From the NCBI RefSeq assembly GCF_002224675.1, contig NZ_NMPZ01000006.1, positions 93,943 to 157,942 of the forward strand: a DNA stretch of 64,000 nt. Direction: 5' to 3'. The notes beneath the pieces were generated by a model. The model did no database searches. It was given only the letters and a program-made list of their open reading frames with translations, and was not told the origin of the DNA. Source of the stretch: Segatella copri. Lineage in GTDB: Bacteria; Bacteroidota; Bacteroidia; Bacteroidales; Bacteroidaceae. The translations under genes were made by a program, and so were the position numbers. Shown here piece after piece: positions 7,362 through 16,239 of this stretch; the first letter of the stretch is position 1; each line of letters opens with the position of its first letter.

Positions 7362-9959
7362 CTAGATTTCCTCGAGATGCTTGGTCTCGATCCATCCTTC
7401 TCTTCCATCGCCTACGCGGATGCCACGCCAGTCGGTCATACCCTTGTCGATGATATCTACACGGGTACCCTCGTGGAGAACAAACTGATCGGTACTGGTC
7501 TTGGCAGGCGTCTTCTTGATGTTCACGGAAGGTGAGATGATGATGGCACCCTTGCGGTTGTCAAGCGCCTGCTTCTGCTGATAGGCAAAGAGATTGCTCA
7601 GCAGGAAGACGAGGAAGAAGCCGATACCGCCAAAGAAGCCGATCTTGCGCATCAGGATGTGCGGACCGAAGAGATAGAGCAGCACGAGCAGCAGCGCCAT
7701 GATGATGGAGATGATACCAGTCTTCGCCCAGTTATCTACACTCGTGAAATTGACCAGCGCCTTATACCAGGTAACAAAGAACATTTCGCTTACCGGGGTA
7801 ATCTTGTCGATGGTCTTGCTGCGTGCAAACTGGAGATTGAAGTTGATATCCTCATCTCCAGGCGAGAGCAGGCGGGCACGTTCATAGTTGAGCACCGCCT
7901 TGGTGATATTGTCTGTACGATAGTAGGCATTGCCGAGATTGTAGTAAATCTCGGCAGAGGCACCATTCTTGAGTAGCTCTTCGTAGTCGCGGATAGCCTG
8001 CTGGTAGTTGCCTTTCTGGTATTCCGTATCAGCATTGTTCTTGGTGATTGCCAATACCGGAGAAGCGCCGAAGCCCAGCATCGCCAGGAGCAGCCATACG
8101 AAGGAATATCCGGCAGGATGCTTCTTGGCGTTCTTGCGAGTCGCATTGATTGCATTTTCTATTTCCATAATCGCTGTCATTGCCGATTCGAAGGTACGGT
8201 TCATATTGCCGGCAGGATCGCCTGGAGCATAACGCTCGAACTCGCACTCATCGAGAGCGGAAGTAAACTTCTGTATTGTAACATCGTCCACATCGTGGGC
8301 GAAGAGTTTCTCACGGATATTCTCACGAGAGAGCTGCTCTACCGGCATGTTCAGCTTGTAGCTCATATATCCCCAGAGGGCACGCATCACCTCATCGTAG
8401 AACTTCCCCTGCTTGCCCTGCAACATCAGCTTGTTGGCCATGCGCAGACGCTTGGTGGCTATCTTGCCCGCCTTGTTGGAGCGCTTCTTCACGATGTCGG
8501 CATTCTCGATGGCTCTGCGGTGGAATACCACCAGCAGCACGAAGAAGGCGATGAGCGGAATGAGCAGACAGGTCCAGTAGCCGAAGCTTCCGAAGAACAT
8601 ATCATCTGCCTGATGCTGTGAGGTCTTGCCCAACATGATGGTATGGATATCCTTGTCCTTGCTGGTATAGTCAGCCGACTCGGATGTGGATCCATCTCCC
8701 TTCTCCACGTTCAGAGTGAAAGGTTGGGTCTTGATGGTCTTATACGCATTCTTGCTGGTATCATAATAGGTGAACTCCACGGCTGGAATGGTATAGCTGC
8801 CCTGATTGCGAGGAACAGCCAGGAAATCGTAGATCATATTACCCTCCACTCCATTGGCGGTGAGTCGGGTCTTATCTGTTACCTTGGCATCATACTTGTC
8901 GAAATCCTTCGGGAAATTCACTACTGGCTGCTTCAGTAACTTGAGGTTTCCGATACCTCCCACTATCACACGGAGCGTGATCGGTTCGCCTGCCTTGATT
9001 TCCTTCTTGTCAAGACAAGCAGAGATATTGAACTTACCTACTCCACCCGAGAAGTTGGCAGGGCGCTGAGGCAACGGATCTACCTGCAGGGTGATACCCG
9101 GAGCCTTGATGTCCTTCTTTACCTCTACATATCCGGAGCCGCCATTGAAGAAGGCCTCCATAGGGTCAACATTGCGGTTCTGCTGTACCACGATGCCCTT
9201 GAAGGTGATGGAAGGAATCTCCAGCTTACCGGTCATCTGAGGATACATCACATACTGGCTCCAGGTAACACACTTGTAAGGACGGCCGTTCACCATTTCG
9301 GTATGGAAAGTCTTCTGCTGTGGCAGAGGTACTTCCTGGTTGTGGAATCCCTTCAGGTCTGGCATCTTGCCTTCCAGCTGGGTGAGTTCCACCTGTGTAT
9401 ATACCTTGTAGGTAAGCAGGATAGGTTCCTGCTCGTGTACTCTCTTCTTGTTGGCAGACACCTTGATGAAGAGGTCGCTGCCTGAGATGGCAGAGCCTGC
9501 GGTACGCATACGAGGTTGGTCGTAGCTATTCTGTCCGTGCATGCTAGGAGCGCCGTTGGTATGCTGGGCGTGACCCGACACCGTAATCCTCACGGCGTGA
9601 GAAGCCAGGCTCCTGCCCCCCACGATGGCGTGGGAAGAACCAATATTGAAGGTACCATTCTTTGCCGCATAAAGGGTGTAGGTGATGGTTACAGATGAAG
9701 AGGACGAGGTATGTCCGTTGATCATCTGATAACTGGATTGCGAAGATGTGTAAGGGCCTGCGATGACTTCGAGTCCATCCTGCACTGCACCCATTCTGAA
9801 TTCCTCTACATCACGGGTGTTGATGGTATAGGCGACACGGAAGTTTTCTCCAGCCGCTACGTGCGATGGAGCCGACACGGAGATATGCTGGGCCACCGCA
9901 TGCACCTGGTAGCCTAGCAAGCATATCAGCAATATCATATACCAACCTATTCTTTTCAT
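7362..9959 (-). CDS. batD: BatD-BatE fusion protein of the aerotolerance operon
   Basis: An 865-residue protein that reads as BatD joined in frame to BatE. The N-terminal part has a signal peptide (about 1-23), BatD beta-sandwich (Ig-like) repeats such as ISVSAPSHVAAGENFRVAYT, and a transmembrane helix at about residue 460 with a cytoplasmic helical part. At about residue 615 a second hydrophobic, signal-peptide-like stretch (YSFVWLLLAMLGFGASPVLA) begins the BatE part: TPR repeats at about 641-720 (YNLGNAYYRT), two membrane helices at about 745-795, and a C-terminal bacterial SH3-like domain from about 803. In related genera batD and batE are usually separate genes. Last of the Bat genes, 57 bases after batC. 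The biochemical role of Bat proteins is not settled; loss lowers oxygen tolerance in Bacteroides fragilis. Confidence 0.9.
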   Translation of the reverse strand: MKRIGWYMILLICLLGYQVHAVAQHISVSAPSHVAAGENFRVAYTINTRDVEEFRMGAVQDGLEVIAGPYTSSQSSYQMINGHTSSSSSVTITYTLYAAKNGTFNIGSSHAIVGGRSLASHAVRITVSGHAQHTNGAPSMHGQNSYDQPRMRTAGSAISGSDLFIKVSANKKRVHEQEPILLTYKVYTQVELTQLEGKMPDLKGFHNQEVPLPQQKTFHTEMVNGRPYKCVTWSQYVMYPQMTGKLEIPSITFKGIVVQQNRNVDPMEAFFNGGSGYVEVKKDIKAPGITLQVDPLPQRPANFSGGVGKFNISACLDKKEIKAGEPITLRVIVGGIGNLKLLKQPVVNFPKDFDKYDAKVTDKTRLTANGVEGNMIYDFLAVPRNQGSYTIPAVEFTYYDTSKNAYKTIKTQPFTLNVEKGDGSTSESADYTSKDKDIHTIMLGKTSQHQADDMFFGSFGYWTCLLIPLIAFFVLLVVFHRRAIENADIVKKRSNKAGKIATKRLRMANKLMLQGKQGKFYDEVMRALWGYMSYKLNMPVEQLSRENIREKLFAHDVDDVTIQKFTSALDECEFERYAPGDPAGNMNRTFESAMTAIMEIENAINATRKNAKKHPAGYSFVWLLLAMLGFGASPVLAITKNNADTEYQKGNYQQAIRDYEELLKNGASAEIYYNLGNAYYRTDNITKAVLNYERARLLSPGDEDINFNLQFARSKTIDKITPVSEMFFVTWYKALVNFTSVDNWAKTGIISIIMALLLVLLYLFGPHILMRKIGFFGGIGFFLVFLLSNLFAYQQKQALDNRKGAIIISPSVNIKKTPAKTSTDQFVLHEGTRVDIIDKGMTDWRGIRVGDGREGWIETKHLEEI

Positions 9960-10016
9960 ATCGTATCTTAAATAATAGCTAAATATTATATGTAAATCGT
10001 ATTTTTATCTAATCTT

Positions 10017-10763
10017 TTACCAATTCTTGTCGTAAGCCTTTCTGCGTGGCTGGCTCATCGCCTTCTGCAACTTGCGCTTGGTGGCTTGCTCCTGCTGAAC
10101 GGCGGCATTCAGGAGCTGCTCGGCATTCTCGCGGCTCATTTTGTCCTGGTTCGGCTGGTTTTGGTTCTGATTATTCTTGTTATTCTTATTTTTATTCTTG
10201 TCGTTCTTGTTCTTATCGTCGTTTTTATCCTTGTTGTCTTTGTTCTTGTCCTTATTCTGATCCTTCTTGTTCTTGTCCTTGTTCTTATCCTTGTTGTTCT
10301 TGTTCTTATCCTTGTTTTGCGGATTGTTCTTGAGCAACTTCTTGCAGAGGGCAAGATTATAACGGGTCTCATTGTCCTGTGGATTGCATCTCAGCGCCAT
10401 CTTGTAGTATTCGATGGCCTGGGCATATTCACGGTGGTTCTGCATGATCACGCCCATATTGTGATAGCTGGCTGCACGGCGGAGGCGGTTGGTTTCCAAC
10501 TGGGCTGCATTGGTAAATTGCTGTATCGCCATGGAGTCTTTCTGCTGCGCCATGAGCGCACAACCAAGATTGTATATCGCCTGTGGATTCTTCTGATTCT
10601 TGGAGATAGCCTTGCGATATTGGGTTTCTGCCACTGCCCATTTCTGGGATTTGAAGGCACGATTGCCCTGACGGATCAGGTTACGATCAGTCTGGGCTCC
10701 GACTTGTGCCGTACCCACCAGCAACATTGCCACAGTTACTATTATATAATGTATATACTTCAT
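10017..10763 (-). CDS. batC: BatC, TPR protein with Lys/Asn/Asp-rich tail
   Basis: A 248-residue exported protein: signal peptide (MKYIHYIIVTVAMLLVGTAQ then VGAQ), TPR repeats over about residues 25-145 (KAISKNQKNPQAIYNLGCAL; AIEYYKMALRCNPQDNETRYNLA), then a low-complexity region of Lys, Asn, Asp and Gln at about 147-205, and a short basic end. This layout is typical of BatC. TPRs mediate protein contacts, so it probably helps assemble the Bat complex in the periplasm. It is separated from batB by 155 bases that hold a family A repeat, the largest gap in the operon. Confidence 0.9.
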   Translation of the reverse strand: MKYIHYIIVTVAMLLVGTAQVGAQTDRNLIRQGNRAFKSQKWAVAETQYRKAISKNQKNPQAIYNLGCALMAQQKDSMAIQQFTNAAQLETNRLRRAASYHNMGVIMQNHREYAQAIEYYKMALRCNPQDNETRYNLALCKKLLKNNPQNKDKNKNNKDKNKDKNKKDQNKDKNKDNKDKNDDKNKNDKNKNKNNKNNQNQNQPNQDKMSRENAEQLLNAAVQQEQATKRKLQKAMSQPRRKAYDKNW

Positions 10764-10780
10764 TTTTACATCTATATTTT

Positions 10781-10849
10781 AAAGCTTTTGCCCTTTCAGC
10801 TTTACCCAGGGCGATGCCCTGGGCTAAGAGCTTCTGCCCTTTCAGGGCG
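10781..10849. repeat. family A palindromic repeat inside the Bat operon
   Basis: AAAGCTTTTGCCC starts the copy, followed by the 19-base palindrome CCCAGGGCgatGCCCTGGG and a final GCCCTTTCAGGGC palindrome. It sits between batB and batC, where the hairpin would be transcribed within the operon mRNA. Confidence 0.85.
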
Positions 10850-10918
10850 ACTCCGGAAACGAAACCGGAAAACAACCGTTCAGGGCAAATAGGTGACAGG
10901 CCTGACTTTCTGCCCCGA

Positions 10919-11959
10919 TTATTTCGGCAGCTTCAAGGAATCCCTTTTGAAGAACTTGATGTTCCTGAGCAACGGATTCTTTACTTCCAGCATGCAGACC
11001 TCGATGATGAGCAGGAGGATGATGAGAATGCCCACAGCCTGAAACTGTTCATCGTAGGCACTGTATATCACGCTGGTCATATCTCCCTTCTGCAACTTGG
11101 TAAGGTCATCATTCAATGCCTTTTCTGCATCGCTCGTATTATCCACATGGATATACTGACCCTTGCCAGCCTGCGCCAGTTCGCGGCACATCTGCTCGTT
11201 GAGGGCAGTCATCACGGTATTGCCTGCGTGATCCTTCAGATAAGAGCCATCGCCCATCGGGATAGGAGCACCCTTGGTATTACCGATACCGAGGATAAAC
11301 ACATTGATGCCCTTCTTCTGGGCAATCTCGGCTGCCTCCTTGGCACCATCCTCATGGTTCTCACCATCGGTAATCACGATGATGGCTCTACCCACATTGT
11401 CCTGCTGGGTAAAACTCTTGGTGGCAAGCGAGATGGCATCGCCGATATTGGTACCCTGAGTCTGGATCAGCCCCGGTGTGATATTCTGCAGGAACATCTT
11501 TGCCGATACATAATCGCTGGTGATAGGCAACTGCACGAAGGCATCGCCTGCAAAGACGATCAGTCCGATCTTGTCGTTGCTGAAGTTATCTACCAGATTC
11601 TCTATCAGCATCTTGCTCTTGTCGAGACGGGAAGGAGCCACATCCTCGGCAAGCATGGAATTGGAGATATCGAGACAGATCATCGTCTCGATGCCATTAC
11701 GCTTGTCGTGAGAAATTTTGCTTCCCATCTGAGGGCGAGCCACCATCACGATGACGAGTGCCAAGGCAGCAAGCATCAGCACAAACTTCACCGTAGGACG
11801 GTATTTGGATATGTCGGGCATCAACTGCTTGAGCAGTTCCGGATCGCCCAAGCTTTTCAGCTTAGCCTTTCGCCTTCTCCAGCCTACCAGACGAACCAGT
11901 ATGAGCACCGGTATCAGCCAGAGCAGCCAGAGAAACGTAGGATCTTCAAATCTTAACAT
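10919..11959 (-). CDS. batB: BatB, von Willebrand factor A domain membrane protein
   Basis: A 346-residue inner-membrane protein with two N-terminal hydrophobic helices (LWLLWLIPVLILVRLVGW and FVLMLAALALVIVMVA), a VWA domain and a C-terminal membrane helix (QAVGILIILLLIIEVCMLE). The VWA metal site (MIDAS) is intact: DISNS at residues 97-101, followed by TSD and ITDGE further along. Such domains bind a divalent cation and mediate protein-protein contact. Its neighbours batA (44 bases upstream) and batC fix the identity. BatA and BatB are paralogues and probably form a complex at the membrane. Confidence 0.93.
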   Translation of the reverse strand: MLRFEDPTFLWLLWLIPVLILVRLVGWRRRKAKLKSLGDPELLKQLMPDISKYRPTVKFVLMLAALALVIVMVARPQMGSKISHDKRNGIETMICLDISNSMLAEDVAPSRLDKSKMLIENLVDNFSNDKIGLIVFAGDAFVQLPITSDYVSAKMFLQNITPGLIQTQGTNIGDAISLATKSFTQQDNVGRAIIVITDGENHEDGAKEAAEIAQKKGINVFILGIGNTKGAPIPMGDGSYLKDHAGNTVMTALNEQMCRELAQAGKGQYIHVDNTSDAEKALNDDLTKLQKGDMTSVIYSAYDEQFQAVGILIILLLIIEVCMLEVKNPLLRNIKFFKRDSLKLPK

Positions 11960-12003
11960 ATTTATATGATGTTATAATCTATTTTGTCTAAACTCCTCTT
12001 TCA

Positions 12004-13002
12004 TCAAGGAATTCTTCTGAACCAAGTGAGGCGGAGCAATATCTCCAGGAGCAGTACCAGGAGTGCACCCAGGGCAAAAGGCTGATAGGCCTCATAGCGC
12101 TTGGCAAAATGCTTCACATTAAACTTAGACTTCTCCAACTTGTCGATGTCCTTGTAGATTTTCTTCAACTCGGCTGTACTCGTAGCACGATAGAAGTTTC
12201 CATCGGTGGTCTGAGCGATGTCGCGCAGCGTCGGGGTATCGATTTCCACCGGGATATTGACATACTGTACGCCTCCTGCCACAGGCATCGGATAAGGCGC
12301 CACCTTGTTGGTTCCCACACCAATGGTATAGACTCTGATGCCGTAGCTCTTGGCTATCTCGGCAGCGGTCATAGGCGAGATGTCACCCATGTTGTTACTA
12401 CCGTCGGTGAGCAGGATTACCACCTTGCTCTTTGCCTTGGAATCCTTGAGTCGGGTCACAGCGTTGGCAAGTCCCATACCCACAGCGGTACCGTCGTCGA
12501 TGAGTCCGCGAGCCGCAATATCAGTGCGGGTATCATGCAGGAGTCTGAGCAGACTGGCATGATCGGTGGTCATCGGACATTGCGTGAAAGCCTCTCCGGC
12601 AAAGATGGTGAGTCCGATATTGTCGGTAGGACGGCCTGAGATAAACTCAGTGGCAACATCCTTTGCCGCCTCCATACGGTTTGGCTTCAGGTCCTCGGCA
12701 AGCATAGAGGTTGATACGTCCATGGCAAGCATGATATCGATACCTTCTACGGTCTTGTTGTCCCAGGAATAGTGGGTCTGCGGACGGGCCATGGCGATGA
12801 CGATGAGCACGAAGCAGATGCATCTCAGCACCATCGGCAGATGGATGAGTCTGACGCGCATGCTCTTGGGAGCATACTGATAGATTCGTGTATCACTCAT
12901 GCGCATCGTAGGCTCGCTCTTCTTCCTGCCCAGGAAATACCATAATATATAAGGTATCAGCAGCAGGAGCAGCAGAAAATATGCTTTACTTGCAAATTCC
13001 AT
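12004..13002 (-). CDS. batA: BatA, von Willebrand factor A domain membrane protein
   Basis: A 332-residue paralogue of BatB. N-terminal membrane helices (FLLLLLLIPYILWYFLG and a second near residues 55-75), VWA domain with complete MIDAS (DVSTS at residues 95-99; ILLTDG later), and a C-terminal helix (PFALGALLVLLLEILLRL). It lies between the 358-residue membrane protein (58 bases) and batB (44 bases) in the Bat operon. It likely acts in the membrane with the MoxR ATPase acting on, or loading metal into, the VWA partner, as in other MoxR-VWA systems; that last point is inference. Confidence 0.93.
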   Translation of the reverse strand: MEFASKAYFLLLLLLIPYILWYFLGRKKSEPTMRMSDTRIYQYAPKSMRVRLIHLPMVLRCICFVLIVIAMARPQTHYSWDNKTVEGIDIMLAMDVSTSMLAEDLKPNRMEAAKDVATEFISGRPTDNIGLTIFAGEAFTQCPMTTDHASLLRLLHDTRTDIAARGLIDDGTAVGMGLANAVTRLKDSKAKSKVVILLTDGSNNMGDISPMTAAEIAKSYGIRVYTIGVGTNKVAPYPMPVAGGVQYVNIPVEIDTPTLRDIAQTTDGNFYRATSTAELKKIYKDIDKLEKSKFNVKHFAKRYEAYQPFALGALLVLLLEILLRLTWFRRIP

Positions 13003-13060
13003 TTCTTAATTTCTTTTTATTGTTTACATCACCAGCTCTGGATTTCTGAGCCTGATGACA

Positions 13061-14137
13061 TTACATCACGAGCATCGCTACCTGATAAACGATGTAGCCG
13101 AAGATGGCAACTACGCTGATGCCGCCCACCCAGAGCAGGGTCTTGATGAGTCGGCGCTGCTGCTGCGACTTCTGGTCTTCGGTGCTGAGCGTTGGAACGA
13201 TCTTCTCCTCCTTAGGCTGCTCATCGGTCTTCGTCTGATCGATGAAGTTGATGGCATTCACCAGGTTGGCATCGTTCTCGTTCATCGGAATCTCGTACTT
13301 GGCAAACTTCACCAGGTCGGCGGTGGAGAAGAGCATTCTCAGCTCGTCTATCATCTTCTGGTCGCCCGAAGCACGCAGGTGCTCGATGATTTCTCCACTG
13401 GTCATCTCCATCGCATTGAATCCGAAGCGGCTCACGATATAGGCACGCAGCGTATTGGTCAACTGGGTGTAGTACTCTTTCTGAGTCTCCTGGCTGGCAC
13501 TGGTATGATGATGCTTGATGTCATTGATTTCACGCAGCGCCTTCTCATGGGCAGGCACCCTCTTCACGATGCGGATGCGGGCGATGATAGGCTTGTTCTT
13601 CTTCAGACGATTGCGGAGATAAATCATTGCACCACAGATGATAATCATCAGCAGGCTCAACCAGAAGGCGAAGCTCCACTCACTCCACTCGAAAGGATTA
13701 TCCTGTACACCCTTTGCCGGATAGAACTGGTTAGGATGCACCGTATCTACCGGAACGGTGAGCACCTTCAGTGCCAACGGATTTCCGTGATAGCTCTTGC
13801 CGTCGATCTTCACATCGAGTGCAGGAACCACATACACCTTCTCATCGAAAGAGGTAAGCGTATAGTCGCGGCTCACCTGGATGCGGTCATCACCCATCTG
13901 CATCGTGTCGCCCTTGCTCTGCTCCACCACCTCTACACCAGGTACAATCTGATCCTGAGGCTTGAAGGATGGCAGCACAATTCTGGCACCCTTCCGGGCA
14001 GTAGCCTTGAGGTGCAGGATGGTCTGCTGTCCGATAAGCAGCTGCAGGGAATCCATGCGCTGCTCCACGGTCTGACCGAAAGCCAGCGTAGAGCAACCCA
14101 TCAGCGCCATCGTCAATATGATATTCTTTATTTTCAT
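13061..14137 (-). CDS. Bat-operon membrane protein with periplasmic beta domain (unnamed)
   Basis: A 358-residue protein found at this place in Bacteroidales Bat operons. It has an N-terminal signal peptide (MKIKNIILTMALMGCSTLAFG), a periplasmic domain of beta-rich sequence (about 25-185) resembling part of BatD, a transmembrane helix (FAFWLSLLMIIICGAMIYLR, about residues 158-178), a charged cytoplasmic region with helical content, and a last hydrophobic helix at the C-terminus. No catalytic motif is seen. It starts 11 bases after the DUF58 gene and is followed by batA, so it is probably a structural part of the same membrane complex. Function unproven. Confidence 0.8.
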   Translation of the reverse strand: MKIKNIILTMALMGCSTLAFGQTVEQRMDSLQLLIGQQTILHLKATARKGARIVLPSFKPQDQIVPGVEVVEQSKGDTMQMGDDRIQVSRDYTLTSFDEKVYVVPALDVKIDGKSYHGNPLALKVLTVPVDTVHPNQFYPAKGVQDNPFEWSEWSFAFWLSLLMIIICGAMIYLRNRLKKNKPIIARIRIVKRVPAHEKALREINDIKHHHTSASQETQKEYYTQLTNTLRAYIVSRFGFNAMEMTSGEIIEHLRASGDQKMIDELRMLFSTADLVKFAKYEIPMNENDANLVNAINFIDQTKTDEQPKEEKIVPTLSTEDQKSQQQRRLIKTLLWVGGISVVAIFGYIVYQVAMLVM

Positions 14138-14148
14138 GTTATCTTACT

Positions 14149-15018
14149 TTAGCCTCTCTGTTTGAACAGCATCAGGAGCGCCTTCGAGAAGTCCTCATTG
14201 GTGGCTACCGAAGTCCAATCTACCTTGCTCTTAGCAAAGAGCTGTCGCAGATTCTCCTGCTGTCGCAACCAGTTTTGGGTGTGAGCCACTCTCAATTTCT
14301 TCGAACTGGTATCGATATACATCTCGTGTCCCGTCTCGGCATCCATCACCTTGAGCAGTCCCACGTCGGGCAGCTGCTTGGCACGTGGATCATACACCTG
14401 TATTCCCACCACATCGTGCTTCTGGTTGGCTATCTGCAGCTGGTGCTGATAGTCCTTGCTATCGTAGAAGTCGCTGATGACGAAAGCCGTGCAATGGCGC
14501 TTCATCACTCTCGTGAAGTATTCCAGGGCACATCCGATATCGGTACGCTGACTCTCGGGATGAAAATCGAGCATCTCACGAATGATGTAGAGGATATGCT
14601 TGCGTCCCTTCTTGGGAGGGATATATTTCTCTATTCTGTCGGAAAAGAAGATGACACCTATCTTGTCGTTGTTCTGGATGGCACTGAAGGCAAGGGTTGC
14701 AGCTATCTCGGTAGCCAGGTCGCGCTTCATCTGGCGCATGGTACCGAAATCGAGCGAACCGCTCACATCCACCATCAGCATCACGGTAAGCTCTCGCTCT
14801 TCTTCAAAGACCTTGACGAAAGGGCGATGGAAGCGAGCCGTCACATTCCAGTCGATGTCTCTCACGTCGTCGCCATACTGATATTCGCGCACCTCGGCAA
14901 AGGCCATTCCCCTACCCTTGAAGGCAGAATGATACTGGCCGGCGAAGATGTTCTGGCTCAATCCGCGAGTCTTGATCTCGATCTTCCGAACTTTCTTTAA
15001 GATATCTTGTGTATCCAA
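14149..15018 (-). CDS. DUF58 domain protein of the MoxR/Bat operon
   Basis: A 289-residue soluble protein with the DUF58 hallmark GDDVRDIDWNVTARFHRPFVK (about residues 49-69) and a degenerate VWA-like fold: MVDVSGSLDFG, then FVISDFYDS. The DxSxS triplet of a metal site is present. DUF58 proteins are almost always encoded next to MoxR ATPases, and here moxR is 28 bases upstream. No enzyme activity is established for the family; a role as adaptor between MoxR and the membrane VWA proteins is inference from context. Confidence 0.92.
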   Translation of the reverse strand: MDTQDILKKVRKIEIKTRGLSQNIFAGQYHSAFKGRGMAFAEVREYQYGDDVRDIDWNVTARFHRPFVKVFEEERELTVMLMVDVSGSLDFGTMRQMKRDLATEIAATLAFSAIQNNDKIGVIFFSDRIEKYIPPKKGRKHILYIIREMLDFHPESQRTDIGCALEYFTRVMKRHCTAFVISDFYDSKDYQHQLQIANQKHDVVGIQVYDPRAKQLPDVGLLKVMDAETGHEMYIDTSSKKLRVAHTQNWLRQQENLRQLFAKSKVDWTSVATNEDFSKALLMLFKQRG

Positions 15019-15046
15019 CTTAATTTACTTTGAATTTTGAACTAAA

Positions 15047-16042
15047 TCAAGGCACTTCAACCTTGTTGATGATGCGGCTGACGATTTCCTCGCTGGTGAT
15101 TTCGCTTGCCTCTGCCTCGTAAGAGAGGCCGATGCGGTGGCGGAGCACATCGTGAGCCACGGCACGTACATCCTCAGGAATCACGTAGCCACGGTGCTTG
15201 ATGAAGGCGTAGGCTCTGGCTGCCTTGGCAAGTGAGATGCTGGCACGAGGACTGCCGCCAAAGGTAATCATATCCTTCAACTCGCCCAGGCCGTAACGGT
15301 CTGGATAACGGGTAGCAAAGACGATGTCGGCAATATACTGCTCAATCTTCTCATCGATATACACCTCGTTGACGATGCTGCGAGCCTTCAGGATTTCCTC
15401 GGCTGTAGTAACCGGAGTCACGGTAGGCAGACCGCCCTGGATGTTTTCACGGATGATGAGCTTCTCTTCTTCGATGGTAGGATAATCGATGACAACCTTG
15501 AGGAGGAAACGGTCCACCTGAGCCTCAGGCAACTGATAGGTACCCTCCTGCTCTACCGGGTTCTGGGTAGCCATCACCAGGAATGGATTAGGCAAATGGA
15601 AAGTCTGCTCGCCGATGGTTACCTGATGTTCCTGCATCGCCTCGAGCAAGGCACTCTGCACCTTGGCTGGAGCACGGTTGATCTCATCTGCCAGGACGAA
15701 GTTGGCAAACACAGGTCCTCGCTTCACATGGAAGGCTTCATCCTTCTGCGAATAAATCTGCGTACCGATCACGTCGGCAGGCAACAAATCGGGTGTAAAC
15801 TGTATGCGGCTATAGTCTGCACTAATCAACTGTGACAATGTTTTGATTGCAAGAGTCTTCGCCAGACCCGGTACACCTTCCAGGAGAATGTGACCATCAG
15901 AGAGAAGACCGATAAGGAGACAGTCAACGAGGTGCTTCTGACCTACGATGACCTTGTTCATGCCCATTACCAGGTTGGTAACGAACTGACTCTGTTGTTC
16001 AATCCGGATATTCAACTCACGGATATCAATAGCTTCTGCCAT
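15047..16042 (-). CDS. MoxR-family AAA+ ATPase
   Basis: A 331-residue AAA+ ATPase of the MoxR family, first gene of the Bat operon. Walker A is GVPGLAKT (residues 56-63, the MoxR form of the P-loop) and Walker B is FVLADEIN (115-120 core LADE). The sensor/second-region motif ATQNPVEQEGTYQLPEAQVDRFL is present, followed by the lid domain with GGSPRAS. MoxR proteins act as chaperone-like ATPases that mature or activate VWA-containing partners; here the partners would be DUF58, BatA and BatB. Expression probably starts at a promoter about 90 bases upstream. Confidence 0.95.
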   Translation of the reverse strand: MAEAIDIRELNIRIEQQSQFVTNLVMGMNKVIVGQKHLVDCLLIGLLSDGHILLEGVPGLAKTLAIKTLSQLISADYSRIQFTPDLLPADVIGTQIYSQKDEAFHVKRGPVFANFVLADEINRAPAKVQSALLEAMQEHQVTIGEQTFHLPNPFLVMATQNPVEQEGTYQLPEAQVDRFLLKVVIDYPTIEEEKLIIRENIQGGLPTVTPVTTAEEILKARSIVNEVYIDEKIEQYIADIVFATRYPDRYGLGELKDMITFGGSPRASISLAKAARAYAFIKHRGYVIPEDVRAVAHDVLRHRIGLSYEAEASEITSEEIVSRIINKVEVP

Positions 16043-16128
16043 AATCTTATTATCAATTTTACGTTTAATTCATTCTAAAAACAGAACAAAGGGCACTTCC
16101 AAAATGCCCTCCGTCCTCAAATCAAACG

Positions 16129-16136
16129 CAAAAGTA
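16129..16136 (-). promoter_or_regulatory. candidate -7 element for the moxR/Bat operon
   Basis: On the minus strand this reads TACTTTTG, matching the Bacteroidota -7 consensus TAnnTTTG. No good -33 TTTG at 19-20 bases was found, so support is partial. The transcript would have a leader of about 85 bases. Confidence 0.5.
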
Positions 16137-16183
16137 CTCAATTATGAGCACAAAAGCGAATAAAGCTAACTAAATTATATTAA

Positions 16184-16217
16184 AAAAGTTTCACAAACGC
16201 TATTTTTAGAAACTTTT
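16184..16217 (-). terminator. probable terminator after the MFS gene
   Basis: A 9-bp AT-rich stem (AAAAGTTTC at 16184-16192 with GAAACTTTT at 16209-16217) is followed on the minus strand by a T-run. It lies just past the MFS gene stop and upstream of the moxR promoter, which suits a transcription boundary. Confidence 0.6.
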
Positions 16218-16239
16218 AATAAAGCAGGCACACGAAGCA

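Noticed and set aside
10706..11956. A 416-codon frame antisense to batB that begins in batC and runs through a family A repeat.
   Set aside because: It includes translation of the palindromic repeat and the reverse of batB; such repeat-derived frames are not genes.
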